The position numbers and the translations under genes were made by a program. DNA of 64,000 nucleotides from Eleginops maclovinus (Eukaryota > Chordata > Actinopteri > Perciformes > Eleginopidae), in the NCBI RefSeq assembly GCF_036324505.1, contig NC_086354.1:21328707-21392706 (forward strand). Direction: 5' to 3'. The notes under the pieces are model-generated. The model saw only the letters and a program-made list of their open reading frames with translations. It was not told the origin of the DNA and ran no database searches. Shown one piece after another: positions 13,201-23,050 of the stretch; the stretch's first letter is position 1, and each line of letters starts with the position of its first letter.

Positions 13201-14924
13201 TACAGTAAATCAAACATAGCATGCAGCCAAATCTAGGTACCCTCTACTGGTAAATGATTCCTGCTCTGCAGCCAAACGTTTTTCAAACAGGCACCTCTTC
13301 ATTTTAAAACCCATGCAGATCCTAAATGTGCCACCCATATCAGGTTGCATTTTGGAGAGATGGTCAGGGTAATATTGCCTCATGACTGACCTAACCACAA
13401 GCTTTTGTAAAACTCAGGCTGACAACAGCTGGTGCCAAATGTCGTTTGCATCGCACGAAAGAAGAGATAAAAAAGGAACTGGAACTTAAAATAAGCACCT
13501 GCAGCTAGTACTTCAAAATGACATATGGTACATACAGGTCCGAACACAGGTTTCTGAGCTGCAGAGTAATTCTAAGGATTAGGAACAGTGTGATGATGAA
13601 GAGATACACTCACGGCTCTGCTTTCTCCATCTCCCTCTCTGGCTCCTGCAGAATCATCCATGAGGCCTTCATCGTCTGATTGGTTCTGCAGAATCACTCA
13701 TTACATTTCATTTAACTTGAAGGTTTAGGAAAAAAATGTTTTACACGGTGCACTGGAATTTGAACGTATGACTGATGATATATATTCTTGGCCGTTGACC
13801 GCCGATGTTTAAGGCTAGACATTTTTATGCATGAAATGACATTGTACTTCATCTGTTCAGGCTTCAGACGTGCACTTCTTTTAGGGTGGAATCACTTGAA
13901 CAGCTTTAGAATACTTATTTGTTTCCAGTCATGTTTTAAGACACACAAACACTCTTAGAACTGCTGTTGATGTACAAGTATGTACACACACGTACATGTT
14001 CTAAACTTAAATAAAAAATGATCTCAGAGGAACCTTCAGCAGGTAAATGTGAAAACAGTCTTCTGGAGTTAAACCCTGCACAGTGAAGGTCAAATAACAA
14101 AATATCATTCATATATTGTTCTGTGTGTACATGTCGCTACCTGATGGTTGCTCTTCTGCTTTTGTCTCGCTGTTTTAGTCAGTTCCTGAAATGAAACCAC
14201 AATAGATTACTTAACCACAGGACAGATACAGCTCAGCTCCAGACAGACACACTCAGCCACTGTTCCCCTTAACGCTGAAGCCTTAAATACCTCCTCTGAT
14301 CGATCTGGCAGATCTGGAGATCATGTCCTTGTTGTCCTGCAGAGGACAAAATATTTTTAAAGCTGAGACACCCTGTTCATTCTCTGTATAATAAGCAAGG
14401 TATTAATGTAACATAAAGTGTAGCCTTCGAGCATGCTGCCTGCATTACTGGCTGCTTTAATTGATTATGAAATAAATTCATTTAATTCAGAGATATCGGA
14501 AATCCAATCTGTAGAAGCAGAAAATGTAAGTACTGTACCTGATCATCCTCAGTTCCTCCTGCTTTCACTCTGTCGTATGTGGACGTCCTCCTCATTTCCT
14601 GTGGAAAGATCACAATGAAGCAGACAGGATACAACAGAGATTATCTCACTTGGACCAAATGCCACTGAGTTTGCAAACCTCCTTAGTGGGTCTGGGTGGG
14701 ACCGTTGGAGTTTCTCTTCTTCCTTTCTCTCTCGCTGGATCATGTTGCTTTTGACCTGACAAGGACACACACAAACACACACACACACACAGTTTCAAAC
14801 AGTGTGGTGGAGCAGGAGCACAGACGGACAGGATTTAAAGGGAGGTAAGACGATGAGGAGGTTTGGAGGAGGAGGAGCATGAGAAGAGAGGAATTTGACT
14901 GAATTTGAGCAGCTGTGTGTGTTT

Positions 14925-14986
<62 letters not shown>

Positions 14987-17900
14987 TCACTGATGACTCA
15001 TGAGTGGTGCAAAAATTGGACTGACTGGTTTCGACTTCTCTTCCCCTGGTGTGTCTTCCTCCGTGTTTTTCTGAAAAGAATCACATTAAATATTACATAT
15101 TAAATTGTCTCAGCCAAAATCAGATAACTCACAGACCGTACCAGATACTTTTTGTATGTTTAACCCTTTAACTACATTTAAGGTATTGTTAACTTTACAT
15201 TTCTGCAGGCCATTTTCAATTGCACGCTGTATAATTTAGATTTTGTATTTGTTCCACTGTTTCTGGCAGCCATTGGTTTTCTATTCATATCTGTATTGCG
15301 GAATTTGGAAACTTACTTGTTGTGTCATTCATCACACGGGTCAAACACATCGGTTTTAGTTTAGCCAAAACTGCAAAGAACTGTTGGTTGCCGGGGAAAT
15401 AATACACCCTTAAATCGATTCAAAACATTTAATAAATTGGAGAATTGGGACGTAAAGTATTCTGTAGTAATACGGTTCAACATACAAAATCATTGGTAAG
15501 GTCCCCTGAATCCACCATTATCATTATCCCGTCAGTGAGTCCCTATCACCTAAAACCATCATGATCGGGACGACCCCCCCCCCCCACCCCCCCACACCGG
15601 CACCATGAACACCATCAGCAGCATAGTTACTTTGTGTGTAGAGCGGAATATATTCAGTTTGGACATGGCTCCAGCCTGAGAGTGAAGGACACAGCAACAT
15701 TTAACACTTGGATCTGCTTTTAGACCGATTTATTGGCCAAAATAAGATAACAGCGTTGAAGATATATGATTGTAACGGTGTATATGTCCATCAATTGATT
15801 TCTTCACTTTGAAATGTGCTGCTTTGTAATGATTGTGTCTTAGCTCATTTTAAAGATTTTGTAATTTTTGTAATTTTGGGGATTTTCTATTCTTTATTAT
15901 TCTTTACAATGTTTCTTACTACAAATGATAAAACATTGTAGGAATTAGTATTCATCATATGCTACCAAATCTATTTTTGTAGCTAATTTCTGCATTTATT
16001 TAATAAAAACTGGCCTGTTAGCATTATTAGCCTTTTCTGGTAAAACCAAGGGGAACACACATGTTCAGAGGCTAACAGCTAACTGAGCTTCTAGTTTTCA
16101 ATAGTTAGTTTTATGACTACTGAAAAGCCATTTTGAGGATATTGACCATCCATGACAACTGCAAACAACAACAGCAACAGTAACACGATGTTTGCGTGGC
16201 TTGTGCAAAACAACGCTCCACGACAGGCTGACTACAGATACTGGGATCTGTTCCCTGTGACATTTACTAAAGGTATCACATTCTCAACAAGCCCAGGCAA
16301 GTCAAGTTAGGTTCGACTGCTGTAGGAAGAGCCTGTGGGTGAAATACTTCTCGACCAAAGACACACAAGTACAAACAAAAGTGGTGGAAGAGCAAAACAC
16401 TAGACCCCATCACAGGAGTGTGGGCTGTATAAAATAGCAGCTAAATAAAATGATGCTTTTCTCTCCCCGCAATGAAGCAAGTGTCTACTGAATAAAAATG
16501 GCTAGTTAGAAAATGTGTCACCAATCTGCTGAAATAACAGGAACAAGTGAATGTTAGAGCACCTGTTTGTGGCCTGAGGACTTTTCGCTGCTCGCAGGTG
16601 GATCCTCCTCCTCATCTGAGCTCGTCTGCTTCTCATTCTGTGGAAACAAGACCGAAACAATTATCTTCAGAATAACACATGAGTGAAGCTGACGGTTCCC
16701 CTAAGGTAAAAGAAAACACTTCTGAAAGATTTCAATCCAAAATGTCCCTACTTTGTTTGCAGGTCTGAAAGGATTCAGTTTCTCCATGGCCCCGGCAAAT
16801 TTACTCTGATTGTGAAACAAAAAAAAGACATGAAATAGGAACAACATCCAGAGAGTACATGACTGATAAAAACTTAAAATGAAATATTAACAAATCTTAC
16901 AGACCTGCTTGTGACTGGGCTGGCTCTCTCCATTGTCCAACATCTCCTCAGATTCAGAGTCAGATTTCTTCTCCTGCAGAGGGAGCAAATGATGTTGATA
17001 TAATGTATACTTTAATATAAATAATAGTAGTATTAGTGCGATTGTAACCCGCAGCACGCTTTGAATGAATGACATGCTTTAGTTTGGGGCAGTGTGATAG
17101 GAAAAGGAACTGATGATGTGCAGCAGATGTCCAGAGTACAGCAGCCATTCTTTACCTGTTTGTCAGAGGAGAATGTGCTCTTCATCATCGCGCTGAAACC
17201 GTTCTGGAATAAGACAAAGACAGCGTAAAAAAAAGACCACCGCCATAATCTGCATCTTAATGTCATGCAGCCGCAGGAAAAAGTAAGAGACCACTTCAGC
17301 ATTATCATGTTCTGTTACTCACGCGTCTTTGAGTTCGCTTATTTAGTTCTTTATTGTATTCTATAAACTGCTGACAATTTTTCTCTATGTTGAAATTCAA
17401 CAAACACTGGAATGGCTGCCATACATGAACAGATAAAGATTTAAGAACAATTTGGAGTGTCCTCTTAATTTTTTCCGGAGCTGTAGATAAACTGAGCCTA
17501 TTACAATATTCCAAATCTGATTTTACCACCATGTCTCAACAAGATCGGGTTATTTCTGCCATCACCACCCACCTGCTTGGCTTTGGGCTTCTCTGCAGTA
17601 GATGCGTTCTCAGTTGAGTCTCCTGAAGGCTCAGTCTTTTCCTTATCCTGTCACAACACACATTACCACGTCATTAAACTCAAAACATGATCGAGTGTAT
17701 TGATAGAGTTATTTATCTGATGAAGGATTGAGTGTGAGATCAAATGACCTGAGCGGAGGAGGTGAAAGGATTCTTCAGGATCTTCGCTGCAGCTCCACCC
17801 TGACAGACAATTCAAAGCAGCTAAAGTTGGAACCTCATATTATTTGCTGCGTAATCTGTTAAGTGCAAGTTGATCGCATACCTTTGAAGGCTTCTCTACG

Positions 17901-20900
17901 AGACTGTCACTGCTGGCAGAGAGTTCACTATCCGCTGTCACATCCTCCTAAACAGGGGGATGAAGCATACCGTCAGAATGTAACAACCAAGATAAAAAAG
18001 TGTTTGCTATCAAAGAGAAGTATCCACCATGAAACTAAAGGACTGCAGGCACTGAGGCAAACAGTCTGCAGGTTATTATAAGCAAGTTATTAGCAAGTTA
18101 GAAAAATGAAAGGCTCTGGGAATAAAAGTGCATTGCTTTTTTTCAAATGTAACTCTAAGTCTGGGACTGAAATATTACACAGTTTTTAGGAAACTATTAA
18201 AAAAACTGAACAACAAAGTAAGATGTCCCTGGTGACCTCTCTTTAAAATAAATAAATAGGTAACAGAACAAACTTTATACACACCAGGATTATTTTATTG
18301 ACAAGCTTGACCCCGTTACCTGAGACTGAGATTTGGCAACTTTTTTTCTGAACACTCCACTGAAGATTCCTCCTTTCTCCTGAGGGATATAATATAAAGC
18401 CAGCATTCATTATGACGGCAGGTACTGTTACTTTTCTATCTTGCAGTGACTGGTTTCTAACAAAGCTCACCTTAGTGTTCTCTGAGAGATTGTCGTTGCT
18501 GCCCGAGAGCTCGCTGGGATCAGACAAATCATCCTGAAGGCGAGAAACCAAAGTAACTCATCTATAAACCTGTTCTTATATTTACTGTAACATGGTGTAA
18601 TAGTGAATAAGCTCCAGTTATACTCTAATACCCTCACCTGAGACTTTGTCCTCTCTCCAAAAGGCTTTGGTGGTTTTTTGAACATCCCACTGAACATCCC
18701 TCCTGTCTCCTGGAGAAAAAAAGGTCACATGAAAATGATTTAAATGTTGCCCTTAATCAAAATGTATTTAAAGTGTTCATCCGGTTTCACAAAGCTCACC
18801 TTAGTGCTGCTGTTCACTGACAGATTGTCTTTGCTGCCTGAGAGCTCGCCGTCTGCAGACAAATCCTCCTAAAAGAAACAAACATTAGCAATTTTACTAT
18901 CCTCTCCTATTCATTTACCTTAGCTGTAAGTAAGACAAGTGAGATGCTCACCTGAGATTGTGTCCTCGATCCAAAAGGCTTTGGTGATTTTTTAAACATC
19001 CCACTGAACACCCCTCCTGTCTCCTGAAGAACAAAGCCACGTGGAAATGGGTTGTAAAATGTTGCCCATAATGCAGTGATTTGGTAAAGCAACATGCAAT
19101 TCCTACCAAACACTGATGCATGCAGGTTTATCTCACCTGTCACAACACATACACACACACGGAAAACACACTTCCTTATCTTTGTTTATAGAGGTGTACA
19201 TCCTTCACAAAGCTCACCTTAGTGTTGCTGTTCACGGACAGATTGTCTTTGCTGCCTGACAGCTCACTGGGTGCAGACAAATCCTCCTGAAGGCAATAAA
19301 AACAATATATTACTGAATATATTCATCACTTGCTTTAGATTTAACTCAGGTAAAAGGTAAAACTCTCACCTGAGATTCTGTCCTTGCTGCAGAAGTCTTT
19401 GGAGCTTTTTTAAACATCCCACTGAACACCCCTCCTGTCTCCTGGAGAAAAACAAAGTCACAAAAAAATGGTTTGCAAAGCAGGTTTTAATTTCTGCCAA
19501 ATACTGATACAAAGCTTTTGCTCTCCTTACCTTAGTGTTGCTGCTCACGGACAGATTGTCTTTGCTGCCTGACAGCTCACTGGGTGCAGACAAATCCTCC
19601 TGATAGAAAGGAAAAGGAAAAACAGTGATTAGCATCTCCTTAAAATGTGACACAGCAGGAAAAGTTAGACGCACTGCTCTCACCTGAGAATGTGTCTTTC
19701 CTCTAGAAAGGTTTGGTGATTTTCTAAACATCCCACTGAACACCCCTCCGCTCTCCTGGAGAAATAAATCACATGCTAATTACCACATGTTTGAAATAAA
19801 TAAGCCTATGCAGCTGTCAGATGGGCAGGAGGGGATTTAGTGCTTGTCACACTGGGCAGCAGTTCTTTAAAATAGCTGATGAGTGCAAGTTTAATCTCCT
19901 GCTTCAAAACAACAACACACCCTGCTAAAACTCACCAGCCAACCAGGCGAGCTCTACATCTGATGTAGTTTAAATGAGAATACCAATATATGTCAACAGC
20001 TAACAATAAGATAGCACTAGATTTAAAATCATATTATTTTTCTGAATCTTTTCTGCTATGTAATAAACAAACCTTGTGTTCAAGCTATGATCTCAGATGT
20101 CTTGTTTGCAATTCTTTCAGCCATTTTGTGTTTTTCAAAATGTCTGCATCCAAAAAAGACGAGAGGATGAAACTCACCTTAGTTGTGGTGTCATCAGACA
20201 GACTGTTGTTACTGACTGTGAACTCATTGTCCAAAGATCCTGAAACACACAACATGATCAGTCAGTCTATCACGGAAATAACACAACATGATATTCAACA
20301 TGGCAGCATTATGCTGATAGTCGTATTTCTCAGATTAAATATCGCTGTGTGCAGACGTGAATAGAAGATCTTGCTTCACCTGGGATGGCCTCCGGGCATG
20401 TCGTTTCAGTATCCCACCGAACACACCTGATTTTTCCTGAAGAGAAATGTACAGCCAGAACTTTAGCTCCCCAGACTAACATTTCACTTTAATTACACTG
20501 TGATTTCTCATTGTGCTCTGTCATTTTCCAGCTGTCGTCTTCAAAAGGTCAGTACCTTAGTTGTGGTGTTTTCTGACAGACTGTCGTCAATGGCTGCAAA
20601 TTTGTCTTCCAAAAGATCCTGAAACACACAAAATTATCTTTTAACCTCTCAATGAAGTAACTCCATTTAACATGTCGAGCATTTAGCTGATAGGTGTATG
20701 TTTCTAGTTGATACATCTCTGCGTGGAGGGTGTGTAACAAAAGATAGTGTTTCACCTGTGAGGGCCTCCGGACATGTCCTGGTTTAGGAGATCTCTTCAG
20801 TATCCCACCAAACACACCTGATTTTTCCTAAAGAGAGAGGTGAAGCGAGACCTTTAGTTCAGAAGCGTAAAAGGAGAAAAAGTTCTGTGTGGGGATATCT

Positions 20901-22899
20901 AAAATATGACGGAGCAGAGAGTAAACTCACCTTTGATGGCTGGTTGTCTGTTAAGCTGTCACTGCTGACGGACAGTTCAGGATTTTGTACGGACAGGGAG
21001 ACCTAAAGAAGAGGAAAACAAGTGTTTCACTCGGGTTACACTTTTAAGATAAATACTAAAGAGTTTAGAAGAACAACAAAACAAACGATACATCAGAAAA
21101 CAATGCAAGAAAGTGAAAAAATTAATAATACACGAAAACATATTTACTTCATCTTTTCCAGAATAAAGAAGTCATAATTCAGTGGATAAATATCAGAATT
21201 TTTTTGAAGCTACCAACCTGGGGCTGTTCCTCTTTGGCAGCTTTGTTTGACTTCTTAAACATCCCTTTAAATACGCCTCCTTTCTCCTGAAATATAAAGA
21301 GTTAGACTTTAAAATAAATCACTTAAACAAAATGATATTTACTCAATCAGAAAACTGAAATAAGATTTACAAAACAATACATAACACAAGGAAGGAACAG
21401 AAATGTGTCACCTTGGTGCTGATGTCAGTCAGACTGTCGTCGCTCTTGGAGAGTTCACTGCTGACTGATAAACTGTCCTGTAAAGTCAACAGAGTGCGAA
21501 TTTCAGATGATCAAATAGCGTAAATCCAAAAATCTGAATTGTATTGCTTTTAATACCAAGTTAGATTATGTAAATGTTATGTTCATTCTTGCTTTAAATA
21601 AAGTGAGTTAGTGCTACTACATCACCTGCGCTTTGAGAGGAGGTTCTGTGGACTTGAGAGATTTTTTGAACATCCCACCGAATAACGCCGCTTTCCCCTG
21701 ATTGAGGAGTGAAAAATAGGTGAGAAATTAAACATTTAAAAAACAAAAACAGCTCTGCTATGGTTTAGGTGAGTATGAGTGAGTAACAGAATCATTTACT
21801 GATATTTGAGAGTCAGCAGGATAAATCTATCTCTCCCTAACTGGAGAAAATGCTGCCAGTTTTCTGATCAAAAGGCTGCATTTCCTCGTTCACATCTCAC
21901 AGTCGAGCTTCACGTCCAGACTTGAAACTGGACGTGAAGCTGGTTTCATGCCTTCAGTTGAAAACCTTGATGACGGTTAATTAAGGGTGATTGTTGTGTT
22001 TCTTGCATTCGGGAAACGTATCATATTACTGATTGTCCCTGTCTCCATATAAAAGGAGACAGGGGCATTAAATGACCAGAGATTGCGTAGAAAACAGGCA
22101 AACCACCATAAACTGTTGGCTTTTCTGATATTTAATCAATATTTGACTTGTCAACATTGAAACAATGACTTAGATGTAAGTTAGAGATCTGGCTTTAAGA
22201 TGTAAGGTCTTTACATTTGACTGAACAGTGTAGGTAAACTTAGGGTTTCAGCTGGTAAAGGTTGAGCTAATATTAGCTACTTTACCTACTGCCCTGTAGC
22301 TTCGTCCATAACAGATATCGAAATAAGGTTTGAGTTAAATATTGTATGATTGATTTCAATATGCAACAAGTAAAAGTACAATATAGGCCTCCAAGTCGTG
22401 GTGGTGTAGAGATATAAAGTGGCATAACATAAAACAAAGAAAAACTAGAGACTGAAGTAGGCTAGAAGTAACATCAAACTAAGTGTATACATGTAGCATT
22501 AGCCTACATTCCCACACTGCTGTTTACATACTCATGGACTGCACTGAAAGTTCCAGTCACACAGACAGAGGTCAGGTCGATAAAATCAACTCAAACATGG
22601 CTGTCAACTGTCACTCACAACTAATATAACAACGCAGCTAAACTTAATACCCAAACGTTAGCAGTCTAAAGCACTACATTAAAAACAAAACATCAAACGT
22701 TACTCACAGCTACGCCTCCTCCTTCACACTCCAGATCCAGATCGAGGTTATCGTATCGATCCTGTCAAACAGCAGAGAAATGTCCAACGGTTATTAAAAC
22801 CTAACTTCACATTAACGGACATTTTCAACAGTTTGCTGGGAGAAACGTGACGTAAAGAAGGACGTTTTTAAATTGCGAGTTTAAACTGTAACTCACCAT
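9312..22899 (-). CDS. Gene B: ApoL-domain protein with a long multi-exon repetitive N-terminal extension
   Basis: Apolipoprotein L family, about 1,070 residues if the two out-of-phase exons are skipped. Mammalian ApoLs are usually 300-450 residues, so the N-terminal extension (about 717 residues) is the outlier. The start ATG (22897-22899) is the last codon before the exon 1 donor. Exon 2 (22708-22761) continues DRYDNLDLDLECEGGG. Four blocks follow: a cassette array (18320-21697), an intermediate/NPF block (16563-17947), a middle charged block (11023-14747) and the ApoL exons (9312-10910). Apart from the terminal exons and two out-of-phase exons (20177-20238 and 14291-14336), every exon is phase 0-0, so single exons can be skipped or duplicated without frame loss. 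No signal peptide was seen, so a cytosolic, membrane-associated protein is likely. Family knowledge ties ApoL proteins to lipid binding, membrane remodelling and ion conductance, but a role for this fish protein is inference. Neighbours are paralogue gene A downstream and tep1 upstream, all on the minus strand. Confidence 0.75.
10505..10835. repeat. DNA-transposon remnant (CCAAAAGTATGTGGACACC type)
   Basis: Within the intron between the 10452 and 10871 exons, the segment begins with 'tggccaaaagtatgtggacacc'. It later carries the degenerate block 'ccgtttccacaaaattggaag'. From memory, these are hallmark pieces of a DNA transposon family widespread in fish, here decayed. No intact inverted ends or open frame remain. 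Confidence 0.5.
11023..14747 (-). CDS. Gene B middle block: PPRP exon, basic exons and two NPF exons
   Basis: Coding exons in transcript order: 14679-14747 (RETPTVPPRPTKE; weak AAAAG acceptor), 14539-14598 (STYDRVKAGGTEDDQ), 14141-14185 (ELTKTARQKQKSNHQ), 13614-13685 (acidic, NQSDDEGLMDD), 12976-13032 (KVKKPRRHNPFMLRAGAK), 12703-12792 (acidic, GQSDDEGLEEEYD), 12538-12588 (KVKKPKKHNPFMPRGK), 11778-11828 and 11023-11094 (LFDQLEDLRIDPSKPEDRQ). All are phase 0. Acidic QSDDEGL exons alternate with KVKKP..HNPFM exons, so this is a second, independent acidic/basic exon-pair repeat. NPF tripeptides are the ligands of EH domains (Eps15, intersectin and EHD proteins). PTVPPR fits the PxxxPR pattern bound by CIN85/CD2AP-type SH3 domains. 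Both binding roles are inferred from motif only. Confidence 0.7.
14291..14336 (-). other. Gene B exon-like segment of 46 nt (out of phase)
   Basis: An AG acceptor (CCTCTGCAG) precedes 46 nt reading DNKDMISRSARSIRG plus one base, followed by a GTATTT donor. Joining it to the next exon (14141) would give an immediate stop (GGA ACT GAC TAA). It therefore cannot sit between its phase-0 neighbours in a full-length message. It is either skipped, decayed, wrongly bounded by me, or an alternative exon that truncates the protein before the ApoL domain. Confidence 0.35.
14748..16562. other. Large gene B intron with (GT)n and poly-C tracts
   Basis: This 1.8-kb intron contains a CA/GT run at 14765-14790, a longer (GT)n at about 14912-14984 and a C-rich run near 15575-15597. 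Nothing else was recognised; no exon with both splice sites and the gene B phase was found. Confidence 0.5.
16563..17947 (-). CDS. Gene B intermediate/NPF cassettes
   Basis: Seven phase-0 exons continue the acidic/short-amphipathic alternation with more diverged sequence: 17882-17947 (EDVTADSELSASSDSLVEK), 17749-17799 (GGAAAKILKNPFTSSAQ), 17573-17647 (DKEKTEPSGDSTENAS), 17156-17203 (NGFSAMMKSTFSSDKQ), 16905-16973 (EKKSDSESEEMLDNGES; weak GTCTGT donor), 16752-16805 (SKFAGAMEKLNPFRPANK) and 16563-16637 (NEKQTSSDEEEDPPASSEK). Two of the short exons carry NPF at the position where the upstream cassettes have KPF or another sequence, and each NPF exon is followed in the protein by an acidic exon. 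EH domains of EHD proteins prefer NPF followed by acidic residues, so EHD-family partners are a reasonable guess. No enzymatic domain is present. Confidence 0.7.
18320..21697 (-). CDS. Gene B cassette array: alternating acidic and GVFSGMFKK exons
   Basis: Short exons: 21626-21697, 21218-21286, 20756-20827, 20380-20436, 19684-19755, 19370-19441, 18952-19023, 18638-18709 and 18320-18379. Their consensus is E-[TK]-[GS]-G-V-F-x-G-M-F-K-K-S-P-K-P-F ... SQ (e.g. ETGGVFSGMFKKSPKPF). Acidic exons: 21412-21477, 20931-21002, 20556-20618, 19531-19599, 19218-19286, 18800-18868 and 18471-18533. Their consensus is E-D-L-S-A-P-S-E-L-S-G-S-K-D-N-L-S-V-x-S-N-T-K. Nearly all are 57-72 nt and strictly phase 0, with conserved introns of about 80-350 nt. 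The acidic exons at 19531 and 19218 differ by one residue, so the centre of the array is the youngest part. The acidic unit is Ser-rich and offers likely kinase sites (SxxD/E); the short unit is a possible amphipathic membrane- or protein-binding motif. The function is not known to me. Confidence 0.8.
20177..20238 (-). pseudogene. Frame-broken cassette exon (62 nt) in gene B
   Basis: Acceptor and donor are intact. The sequence aligns with the acidic exon at 20556-20618, but GATCTTTTGG there is GATCTTTGG here, a one-base deletion, followed by further changes. The exon is 62 nt, whereas every other cassette exon is a multiple of 3. Read in the donor-compatible frame it still encodes SLDNEFTVSNNSLSDDTTTK, so the reading frame inside was under recent constraint. 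Inclusion shifts the downstream frame; skipping is harmless. It could be an assembly error, a polymorphism or a dead cassette. Confidence 0.6.
21906..22064. repeat. Two short perfect hairpins in a gene B intron
   Basis: The first hairpin has arms agcttcacgtccag (21906-21919) and ctggacgtgaagct (21928-21941) around 8 nt. The second has arms ccctgtctcc (22037-22046) and ggagacaggg (22055-22064), also around an 8-nt loop. Both lie in the intron between the 21697 and 22708 exons. A MITE-like origin or RNA structure is possible, but neither is supported further. Confidence 0.6.
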
Positions 22900-23050
22900 T
22901 AAAGCTACTCTAACTCTGCCCTTGTTTTCCCGGTGGTTTATCGATGTTGTTGCTATTGATTTAAATGATTGAGTTCCCAGCCACAGTTTGCTCGTGCTGG
23001 TGCTGCCCGCTCCCGTGTTGATAATGCCGTCCGTTTTCACTCAGCCGCTT
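22897..23050 (-). promoter_or_regulatory. Gene B first exon (mostly 5' UTR) with ATG at the donor
   Basis: The exon 1 donor is ATG|GTGAGT, with the ATG as the last three exon bases (22897-22899) in phase with exon 2. The same frame further upstream is open only to a TGA just before a GTG at 23040 and has no other ATG. The start codon is therefore separated from all other coding sequence by the first intron. The right-hand limit of the exon is a guess. Confidence 0.5.

Noticed and set aside
22825..23040. Minus-strand frame starting at 23040 as a longer gene B N-terminus
   Set aside because: It begins with GTG, directly after an in-frame TGA, and has no ATG until the last codon of the exon at 22897-22899.
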